Shown here in pieces: positions 28,741 to 39,100 of a stretch of DNA of 64,000 bases. Under the pieces are notes generated by a model. The model ran no database searches. It was not told the DNA's origin and worked only from the letters and a program-made list of their open reading frames with translations. The stretch is from Amblyornis subalaris (taxonomy: Eukaryota > Chordata > Aves > Passeriformes > Ptilonorhynchidae). The stretch lies in NCBI GenBank assembly GCA_018881555.1, contig JACAXG010000025.1:2859899-2923898 (forward strand). The letters are read 5' to 3'. The position numbers and the translations under genes are program-made. The number at the start of each line of letters is the position of its first letter. The first letter of the stretch is position 1.

Positions 28741-31700
28741 AAACAAGAGGATAGCATGAAAGGCACTGTTGTTCTGTCAGGGCACAGCACCCAGCCCAAT
28801 GCCCCATGAGGAAAGCAGGGTGAGCTGCTTTTCCTGCAGGATGAAAACCACATCTCCATCTACTGAGCTCCTCAAGAGTCTCCCAAGATCAAATCAAAGA
28901 ACAGCTGGCATCTCACATGAAACCAGAGGATGCAAAAAACAACGCAGAGAGGGCCATCTGCAGGAAAGCTTGTACCTTGCAAACACACAGCAGTGCCTGA
29001 CTACCAGCCACAGCCATGGCGCAGCAGTCCCAGCACAGCAGTCCTGTCTGCAACAAAAAACTGCCTGCCTGAGACCCACAGGGCAGCTGGAACCGACTTT
29101 TACAGATCTGCATCTCCAAACTGCACCATGTGCTCCAACATCAGGCCTCCTGACTCCACCACAAGCCCCAAAATGTCTGCTTTTTTTTTCTCCCTACTCC
29201 TTAAAGCTTTGGCTCCCAAGGTTATACAGCTAGGTGAGAACCTCAGCCCTTGCTTTTAAAAGGAATATGTTTCTCAGTTTTGTAGAAAAGCTCAGCAAGG
29301 GCTAAGGGCATCCTAAAGAGCTCAGGACTGAGAAGGCAGCAAGAAGCAAACGCGGGGCTGTTCTAACATAAACACCTCAGTTTCCAGCAGAGACCGGCAC
29401 ACACGTTTCTCCCCACTGCAGTCCTACAGAAAAGTCTCCTGCAAGGAGCAAACTGGCAGACCACAGAGCTGCAGATGTAAGTGTCCTCAATCCTCCTAAA
29501 ATGAACTACTGCACCATACCTGCAACATCGTCTTGCCTGAGGAGAAGGGAAAAGAGAAAACAAACCATGAACCAGTTATTTGTCTTGCTTTAACACATGC
29601 CCGGAGGGCCCCTGGATACAGCTGCAACAGGAATTTGTATTCCAAGCAGGCTAGCTGGTTCTTCCACCTTCCAGCTCTCACATGCTTGCATGTTTAAAAA
29701 AAAAAAANGGTATAAAAAGAAGGGTAAGCAGAGCATCAACCAACACACTCTTGCTTTTCCTGCAATACACATACACACTCCTTTCTCACCTGAAAGACAA
29801 GGCTCAGATGCAGCAGTTATAGCATAGCTTGGAGACCCTGAGGTTGCTCTGTAGCACCATGACAGCAGCTCACACCACCACACGGCTGGGTCACAGACCT
29901 ACACCTGCCAGACCTTCTCAACCTGTTAATCAGCCCCAGTCTTCAGCACATACCAGGTTAGCAGCATCTCAGCCAGAAGATGTAGGAGATGGACCATCCC
30001 ATGCAGGATCCCATAGGAGCTACACATTCTCAAGGAGAGCTGCTACCCTGCCAAGGTCTGCAAGGAAATATGGAAGGTGCCAAGTCCACTCCACACCACA
30101 GGGAGTGGTGTGCTGCACTGCTTGTTAGCACTTGTTCAGTCACACTGAGAGCTCCTGATGAGGACAGGATGTCTGCATCCCTGTGGGAACTGCAGCCCAG
30201 AGGGACACCAAGCCCCAGGGAAGGGAATCCCACAACTGAGATGTGCCACACTATTCGACTGCTACCCAATCTGCCCCCAGCAGCAAACCTGGCTGTGTTG
30301 TGACATTCACAGCGATTAGCACAGAGCAGAGAGGCTGTGGCTCAGATGCCGCCACCTGCCCAGCTCAAATTTCCCCCAGCAAATAAGGGAGCAAAGCTTG
30401 GCTTTCACACGCCGCCCCCCCAGATGCACCCAGCTCGCAAGCGCACTCAATCCACAAAGTGACCCCGGTACATCAGTGAACATAGGTGTTAAAGAGCAAA
30501 TTAAAATTCAAGGAGAATGAAAGTGTTCCTGCCTAGAGGGTCTGTCCCTGTGGCATCACCACATGCGCTGCCAGCTCGGCCATCATCTGTGCTCTCTTCC
30601 GGCTGTGAATGACCTTGCAAAACCAGTCCGCAGTGAAAGCCATCTGTACCTCATCTCCACCCGGCTTTACAGCTATCAGTGGGTCATCCTGCTGTAAAAA
30701 TAAAAGTGATGTGGCCTAATGAAGCTGTAACAAGGGCCGCGAATCTTACAGTCAGCTTATACACAGGTGTGAAAATGCCAGCAGAAGCCCTGTGTGACCC
30801 TGATCTGGAGTAAGTGACACCAGCAGCACAGATGTGACTGACACAGACATGGGGGTACTGCTGGCAGCTGCGGCTGCCAGGGTGGAGGTCTGGCCATGGC
30901 ATGGCCTTAGCTAACACTGCCTGGAACCCAGCCCCACAGTAGCAGAGGGAGAACATGCTGAGTTTGCCCCTCTCCCGAGCAGTTGCAGAGGTGTCTGGGC
31001 CTGTACAGGGTAGGGGTGTGCAGGAAGCAGAGGCTGCATAAGAAAGTGGCAGGGCCTTTAGCATAGCTTTCAGGTAAGGACTAGGCCAGCCAACAGCTAG
31101 TCACCACCGTTTCCCTGTGGAGACACAGGAGCTCAGAGATAGGGGCAGAAAGGGCATGAAAGATAAAAGGAAGATGCCCTCACATGGGGCAGGTCAGGAT
31201 GCATCTAGACTGGCAGCACCAGCCCATGTTACCTGTCCTTCCCCCCATTCACCCTTCTGTCCCACCTCCTGCATGCCTGATGTGCACCTGAAAACTGTCT
31301 TGCATCCTTACTGTAAGGACAGCTTGGCAAAGCAGCTGCTGAGAATCGAGGAGACCTGGTGGAGATGGAGGCATCTTCACATGCTATGGTCACAACAGGA
31401 CAGCAGCTGCCACACCTCTCTGGCAGGAACAACACCACCTGCCCCAGGGTAAATCTCTGGGGGTTGCCAGTTAGGGAAGTTTACCCTTTGTGCTTAAGGG
31501 TACTCCATGTTGGAGTTTTGGGGTGGATGAAGGTCACAGCTTGATGCAATCCCTAGTTCTGCCAACCCAACCCTACGACAAAGGAGCTGGAGTGTGTTCT
31601 GCAGCTCACAAAGGCAATAAAACTACACTCTTAAAACTTTATTGTAGAAACATGAGCTAGGAAAAGCCCAGGGTGAACTGGCCAGGCTGGAATTCAAACC

Positions 31701-34700
31701 CAACCAAGTAATTAATGGATTTTGGCTTGGACTTATTGACACACAATACAGAGGCCAAAGTTGTCACTGCTGGAGTGACCATACAGCTGCACTTGCTTAC
31801 AATTATTCCGCCAGCGCCTTTTATTGCTGCACAGCTTGCTCCCAAGGGCCAGGACGTCAGCTGGAGCACTGCCACAGCCCACACAAATGTCACATCACAG
31901 GTGCCCAGGGCCAACATGGGGCCCAGCCTCTGCGCACTCCAGTGTCAGTCAAAATCCTTTCTTCCAGCTCGAGCCCCCATGCGGCATGTGCTCCTCTAAT
32001 GGCAGCATAGCAGCTCCTCGCAGTCCTGTTCCAAACAGGAAAGGACAGGACCTTAAGAATCCCAGTGTGCACATCCTCCCACTGTTACAGGAGTTTGGCT
32101 GGGGAGGTTATTTTAAACGCAGCTTGGTGACACACTTAAAATAACAAGAGCTTGTAAATGTACGCACCGCAAGCTGACCTGATAATGTGCTGTCAGCCAC
32201 AGAGAGCCCAAAGTCACAGAGAGGGGATGTTCGACAACTGCAACTGCTATTGTTTTCTATGCCATGGCAGGGTGCAATTTCTCTTCTTTATGATTAAAAA
32301 GGATAACATCTTTTACTAAATGAGACCTGAGTTCACACCGAGTTCCTCACTCATAGCCCTGGGGCTTTTGATTAAAGCTTGAACAAGCAAGTTAACAACA
32401 ACGCAAAACAAACAGGTTTTAAAACCCATATACATTTCAAAATAAGGGTTTGTATCCCTTCAAAAAATTTATAACTTTGAGCAAGATCAACAACATTGAT
32501 CTGAAACCAACTAAGCACCTAAAGCCACTCCAACATCTGGTAGATAGGTACAAACTTGTGTTCCAACAGCATGGAAACAGCCCTCCCTCCCCTACATCAG
32601 CTCCAAGAAACAAGTGGCCTCAAGTGCAGTCACGCAGCAAGCCAAAGCAGCGCCCAAGGCCACCCACAAGTTCAAGCTGAAGAGCAGGGGGTGCTGCTGG
32701 CCACAAGAAGTCGTCCATGAGGACAAGACAGCTCAGAGACAGCTTGGCCACCACAGAAATTACAGTGGTACAGAGACCAACAGCCTGGTGCGCTGCTTTG
32801 CCACAGAGTTAAGCTTTGCTATTTCCTCTCAGCTCCAGCACCATCCTTGCAGAACCACATTTTGTGAGCAAAACCAGAGGATCACAACTGATTTCTGTCC
32901 TAATCAGGATACCAAGTTTTTGCTTGGCCACTCAGGTCAAAAAAAAAGATACCAGTGAGAAACCAGCCTCTGTGAGGATGCATCAGCAAATTCCACCTGC
33001 ATCCCAGGATTATATTTGTGCCCAGCATTTGTGCTGGGGCTAGTCATTTCCATTCAACAGCTGCAGTGCTGAACTCCACTCCACTCTGAACAGAGGAAGC
33101 ATGAGAAGTGTATGGCTCCCCAAAGGGACCCTTTACCTAAGCAGAGCACTGCCCTGCAAGTGAAGCAGAGTAGCTCCAGTGTGTGCTCCCATTCCCGAGG
33201 TGGAGGCAGACCTCAGGGACTGCAAGGTGCTGGACCAAGCTGTGGGAGAGCAGGAATCCAGCCACCACCTCACCCTGTGCTGCAGCAAATGCCTCTCTCC
33301 ATGCACACACAGGCTGGGCTAGGGACTGAAGGCTCATGAGTTTGAGTTCACAAGGGACTTTGCCACCACTCTCAGGGCATTGGAGCACAGTGCCAGATGA
33401 GGTGAGGGACTATGGCACAGTTGGACAGAAAATCCAGGACTGTAGCTCGAGTGCACCAGGGACACCTAAAATAAAGGGCTGGCTCAGTGCTCACCCTGGG
33501 AGGGCTGACCTGGCTGTGACCAGACAGTGCAGGGACCACAGCAAAGGGCAAAAGGTGCAGAGCATGGAGTCCCTACACTATCAAAGGATATCAACTTTTC
33601 TCCCTGGCAGATTCCCCAGGCCCCAGAGCAGATGTGCTGCACAGTGACAGTGGACCATGCAGCTGTGTTTCCCCAGCAGTGAAGCTGGCAAGTGCCTGCC
33701 CTTGCTCCCACCCTTGATTTGTACTTTCTCATCACATGGGCTACAGGAGCAATTGCACTGCGGCATAAACAAGAGTAGGGAAACAAGTCTGGGTTAAAAG
33801 CAACAAGCTAAACCATGAGGTGTTTAACAGTCTTTCACCAACGAGGTCTACAGTCTGTTCCTGAAGATCCAAACTGAAGGGACAGCATTTTCAATTGAGC
33901 TTTGTGATGGGAGAAAAGGTACAGGAGAATTACACAGCAAGACCTGGGAAGAGTTTGGCCACCAGTGTAGGAACTGAGGGCAGTCAGCACAGCTTCATCT
34001 GGTCTTAGGCAGGCTGGCCTTTAGTAGGAAAATAGAAGTGGAGGATTTGGAGTGAGTGAAACAAGTTATCAACACATAGCAAGGAGACAATAACTACCCA
34101 ATTAGTTCAAAACACATAAATTCTTAGTCCATCCTCTGTTCTTGATACTTTTTACTGAAACATATCTGCAGTCAGAAGAAAAGGTTCCCAGGCTAGTCCT
34201 TCAGTATGTGCTGAGGACTCTTCCATGTCCAGACAGGGCTGGGAAAAATTCTTCAGAAGGCACTGCAAAAACCTCTCACTCCATGCAGCAAACTCTCAGA
34301 GCTCAAGAGGAGAGAAGAAACAGAGATTCAAGTCCAGATGAAGCTGCCAACTACTCCCAGACTTGATGCATGGCAGGAACCCAGGAAATGTCAAGGAGTG
34401 GCACCCAGCCAGGCTGGTACAGCAGCCAAAGCCCCCAACCTGTGTCAGTGACCTGACATCTCCACGCAGTCATCGTTAAGTGGCGATGGTGACATTTGTT
34501 CCCTCAGCTCCTCCTCGAAATGCAATCCCTGCTGTGCTGAGAAGGACCCCACATATGACTGAAGTGTGGGAGGGGCCACTTTGTCATCAACAAACTTTGC
34601 CGAACATAAAACTTAACTGCAGCAAGAGAGCAACAAAAGGACAGACAAGTGCTACTATCTGCTGGGTACAAACAGTAAGAATCATGGAAATATTATTCTA

Positions 34701-35600
34701 TAAAAGTAAAATAAGACCAACAATCCACTGTAAATTCCCCCAAACTGTCCAGGAGTCACTAGATGTCATCTGTCCATTCCATGAGGAGCACACTGCGATG
34801 AGAAAGACAAGCCTCATCTCAGGGAGTCATGTAGGAAGGGTTTTGATGTGGAGCTGTGGGGCTGAACTCTGCCTCCCATGAGACATCCACAGGCCAGCTG
34901 GGCTGGCACGGTGTTACATGGCTTCCCCATGCCTGCATTCCTCATTCCCTGACNAAACCCTGGAGGCATTCAGGAAATACTCCAGGCTCGTCTCAACTCA
35001 GCTCTGCCTTTCAGACTCATCGGCTCCTTTTTACAACACAAGAGCAGCGAAGCCAAGACCCCAAAGGAAGGATGAACAGCCAAGATGTCCGAGCACCCCA
35101 CTCAGGCCTGGTCAATCCCAGCTCCATCCTCACTGATACTCCAAGCACCGTTGGAGAGGCTCCCTGGGACCGTGGCTGGCTGGGGAGCCAGCTCTTCCTC
35201 CCTGCCGCTCGCCCGGGGAACATGCTCTGTGTCTCCTTTCTCCACGTGAAAGCCTTCGAAGCCAAAGGTGCCACCAGGATGCTCTATGCTGCCCTCGGAG
35301 CGCCGTCCAGGCCGCCAACCTCAGCACGTNTCGCCATAGAGCGCTCCCAAGCCGCTCCCCCAGCCCCCGGGGACACAGAGCAAGACCACGGCGAGCCCCG
35401 CGAGGAGGCCCGGGATGGAGCAAGGTGCCTTCTCGGGGCCCGTGCACGGCTGTGGGGCGGAGGGGCCGGGGGAGGCAGCGTGGGGACCGAGGGCCCTACG
35501 CCCCGGCGGGGGAACCCTGAGGGTGGCTACCACCCGAGGAAACTCACACTGCCCACGACGAGCAGAGCCCCGCTCCGCAAAGCAGTCCCACCGTACTCAC
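28741..35600 (-). other. TTLL4 first intron (non-coding, about 6.9 kb)
   Basis: The first coding exon of TTLL4 has an acceptor (CTTGTTTCAG) ending at 28741, so 28740-28677 is 5' UTR and an upstream non-coding exon must exist. The best candidate donor is at 35600. Apart from the exon-like segment at 30533-30691, short homopolymers (T run near 29180, A run near 29697) and scattered AT-rich stretches, I see no gene or recognisable repeat here. Confidence 0.55.
30533..30691 (-). other. Orphan terminal-exon-like segment, 52 codons, unknown protein
   Basis: On the minus strand a strong acceptor (TTTTATTTTTACAG) is followed by an open frame of 52 codons ending in TAG (30535-30533). It begins QDDPLIAVKPGGDEVQ and includes WFCKVIHSRKRAQMM. 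The segment holds several CpGs in an otherwise CpG-poor intron, and its composition looks like a folded protein. CAGCAG at the acceptor would allow one residue more or less, both in frame. I do not recognise the protein and found no convincing upstream coding exon. A 58-nt gap separates it from another open segment ending at 30748 in matching phase, which is too short for a normal intron. It may be an alternative TTLL4 exon, part of an unknown nested gene, or chance. Confidence 0.35.
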
Positions 35601-36150
35601 CGCCCGCCCGGGCCCGCCGGACCAGCCGCCGCCGTTACCATGGGGAGCCGGCGGGCCCACGTGACTACACCTCCCGGCAGCCACCGCGCCGCGGGGTGCA
35701 CCGCCCCTGGCGGCCCGGCGGAACCTGGCGGCGGAGCGCAGCCCCGCGGCGCGGGCTCGGCACCGGCAGCCGCCGGGAAACAGGCGGTTTCTAAAGGAAG
35801 GGGCATTTTTGGCAGGACCGGCTTCCCACGGGGGGCACCCCGTGTAAAGCCGGCCAGGTGGAGTCCCCCTCGGGCGGACCGCGGGGGTTCCACGGAAGGT
35901 CGGGCTGGAGCCTGAGGAGCACGAAGGAAGCGTCGGTGCCGTCCCGGGATGCCCGGGCGTCACCGCTCAGCGCCGGTGTGCGGCGGCAGCTGGCTGGGCC
36001 CCGCGCGGCCGGGCAGAGCTGCGAGCCGGCGGAGGAGCAGCTCGCACTGGCGGCGGAGGAGCAGCTCGTAGTGCCGGGCAGAAGGCGACCGGGGGCTGCC
36101 ACCGGCCAGCGTGGCCAGCCTCTCGGTGGCTCCGAGTGACAGCAGGACCT
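35300..36150. promoter_or_regulatory. CpG island containing the presumed TTLL4 promoter and the STK36 3' end
   Basis: Dense CpG and GC-rich sequence spans the last STK36 coding exon (36148-35960) and continues left past a strong minus-strand donor at 35600. Such islands normally mark a promoter, and TTLL4 (same strand, downstream) is the gene lacking one. Thus the promoter of one gene overlaps the coding end of the previous one. Confidence 0.55.
35601..35641 (-). other. Presumed TTLL4 5' leader exon (3' part) with an upstream ATG
   Basis: A near-perfect donor, GCG|GTGAGTACGG, ends an exon at 35601. An ATG at 35641-35639 begins MVTAAAGPAGPGG and reaches the donor in phase 2. Splicing to the TTLL4 acceptor at 28740 would close this frame at a TAG after 20 codons, before the TTLL4 start, making it an upstream ORF. 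The exon's 5' limit is not visible. Confidence 0.4.
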
Positions 36151-39100
36151 GCAGAGCCAAGAGAGGGACAGGAATCACCTGCCAGCATGACCCTTGTCCT
36201 CACATCNGGTCCCGCAGAGGAGCCGAGGTCCCTGTGCATTACCTGCCGAATCCCGGNGTGCTGGCTGAGGGCTTGCAGTGCCTCGAGGGCTCCCTCCCGC
36301 ACGGTGTTCCGGGGGTCCTGGCACGCCACGTGCAGCAGGAGGTCGGGGGCCCTGTTCTGGATCAGCAGATCCCGCAGCTCCGCCCCACGCTGGCCCAGGT
36401 TGCTGAGGGCCAGGGCCGCGTTGCAGCACGTCTTGGCCTGCACGTCACTCAGCAGCCGGGTCAGCGTGGGCACGGCCCTGCCCAGGGTTCCTGCCGGGCA
36501 TGCCGCGTGGCAGGCGGCGTTGCCCACTGCAAAGCTGGCTGCCCTGCGCACACAGCCCTCCGGGTCCGACAAGCACCCCAGCAGCCTCTCCAGCCAGCCG
36601 GTCTGGCTCTGCAGCACTGGGGAAAAGCTGTGGCGGAGCAGGTTGCCCAGCAAGTTGCAGGTTCTGGCCCGTATCAGGTATTGCTGGTGGCTGAGCAGGT
36701 AGGTCAGTGGCTGGTCAGCCACATCTGAATCCTTTAGGATCCTCTGGAGAAAGGGCAGGTGCTTGGAACAGGCCCGGGCCACGTGGGTCAAGAGAGNCAG
36801 AAGGTCAGTTGTGAGCGTGATGTTGTCTGAGAACAAGACAGACTTCAAGAAGGCAACAATGTGATCTGAGGCAGCAGCTTCCCTCACCACTTGATCTATG
36901 ATCTGCGTGTCAGACACAACAAGTTGGCACAAGAGGCCCATGGGGAGCTCGGTGAACGAGAAGGGCAGATGGCGAGCGCAGACCTAAGGAGGAAAGACAG
37001 GCAGCAGTGCTGAGTGCACTGCACTCACATGTGAGCCAAGCCAAGCAGCAGCTGAAGGCAGCCAGCAGGTCAGTGCAAGCTTAGCTGCCAGTCAAGCTTC
37101 TCCAAGAACTGCATAGTACCCAAGTAACATCCCTGTGTGGGCAGAAACTGCCAACATGATGTGAAGTGGTGCCATGCATTGGGGACTGCAATGCAGGGAG
37201 GTGTTGCCACAGTCCGGGGGAAAGAAGAACACAGGGCCAAGAGGGTACCTGCAGGAGCTGGGCAGGAATCTGAGTATCTCTCACAGCCTCCATGATCAGT
37301 GCTAAGGTGTCTTTATCCACATCCAGGGCAAAAGGGAAACAGAGGAGCTGGCAGACCTGGATGACCACACCTGGGACAACCTCAGGGTCCCCATCCTCTC
37401 TTGCTTGCCTGAATTTGTGAGAAAGAGAAAGAGCGGGCTTAATACAGAGGTGATCAGAAAAACCTCAGGGCAAGAGGCAGAGGGCATTCCCCANGCCAGG
37501 CACTAAGGAGGGGCTCTGCAAGTGCCACATCAGGAACTTCTCAGCCTTTGGTGTGCTTANGTCCATGCCCCATTCAGCAGCTGAGCTCTGCCCACTTCAG
37601 CCCTTGCCACAACTCACNTCTGTGCCAGGCATGCCAAGAATCCAGGGGACAGCAGTCTCTTCAGTGTCACCATGAGGACACCATGGGACTGGGTGAGCTG
37701 AGGCAGGCACCGGTGGGACTCGCGAGTGAAGACGCAGAGGGCTAGGCTGAGGAAGAGCAGGGTTCCTGCAGGGGGAACAGCAGGCAGAAGGGCAAAGCTA
37801 GGGAAGGCTGTAAAGTTTCCTCACTTCTGTCTGTCTCTACTACCCCCAGGCTGCTCCAGCATGGATTTTGTGATTCCCTGCCCAAAGCCAGAAATTCTCC
37901 ACCCAGGTGGTCACACCTGCCAGAGTGGACATTCCCTGCAGCACAGACCCCTTTTTTGTTCCTCCACAGCCAGCCCAGCTGAGCTGCTCCTAACTGGGCA
38001 CAGCATGGGCCAGCCCAGCCCTCTCTCCCCAGAAGACACTGCAATCCTCAAGAAAAACCACCTGAGTCCTCTGGCCTCAGGGAACAGATGCGAACAGGGA
38101 CAGACATGGGCAAGTCTGAGGGCAGGATGTGAAGTGGGTCCAGGGCAGATGCCCTGCTGTCCCGCATCTCCTACCTTGAGGAGAGAGGAGGTTCCAGTCT
38201 GGCTCTGCCATGGGGTGACCAGCACTTGGGCATGGGTCTCCCTCCAGCGTTGCCTGGTTGGTGCCCACATGAAGCACCACAGCAACAGAATGCCAGACCA
38301 GGCTCCACAGCTCTGAGGAAGCAAAGTCCTGCTCCAAGGCCACATCGTCCTAGAGGCAGAAGGGCAGATATCAGAAGCCTCCATTGCTCCCCAGGGTTCT
38401 GGTACATGGCTCTGCCAGCTCCATGGTCGGTGAAGGTCAGGACGAGATGGACATGGCTCAGGGGTCCTGCTGCACCTGCCAATAGTGTCAGTCCCAAGGC
38501 ATCTCTGCCCTCTCTCACCCCAGTGTGCCCATGGATCACCCCTCCCCACCCACCACTCTCCCATCAGTCCCTGCACTAGGGACATTAGGTGCGTTTCATG
38601 GGGTTGCACAGCTCAGCCAAAGCTGCACAGTTCCCTGGTTTGCCTCAGCCTCATTACCAATCCATGTTCAGGCCTTTTTGCCACCACACGTTTTGGCAGG
38701 CACCAGGCAAAAGGAGATGGGCAGACTGGTGTAGTGGTGCAGGCAGTTGAGGCTGCCCAGACCCCAGAAAGAGAGGCTGGTCCTACAACCTAGTGGTCTG
38801 GAGCAGGAGCAGAGATTTGACTGCTCACTNAGTGAAAACCGATCTCTCCCCAGGCTCAACAGCCAGCAGACCCTATTACTATGGTAACTTGTCCTCCCCT
38901 CTCTGTTCCATGTATTAGTCTTTAAATATTCATTTCCCCTCGTTAATATGTATTGTTTCTGGAAAGTTCTACTCTGTTCGATGCCCCGTTGGTTCCCTCC
39001 TGAAGCTCCTCTCTTACCTTGTCCCTATTGGTTTAATGTGTTACAATCCCGCCTCATCTCCTCCCCTTAACCCTCAGATTATTGGTTACCGTTGCTCTCT

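Noticed and set aside
35415..35915. Long plus-strand frames in the CpG island (Arg/Gly/Pro-rich)
   Set aside because: High GC removes stop codons; no splice partner or family, and they lie antisense to the STK36/TTLL4 boundary.
35967..36941. Single 324-codon minus frame at the STK36 3' end
   Set aside because: It reads through the intron between exons 36983-36243 and 36148-35960; the spliced frame ends at 35960 with HTGAER.
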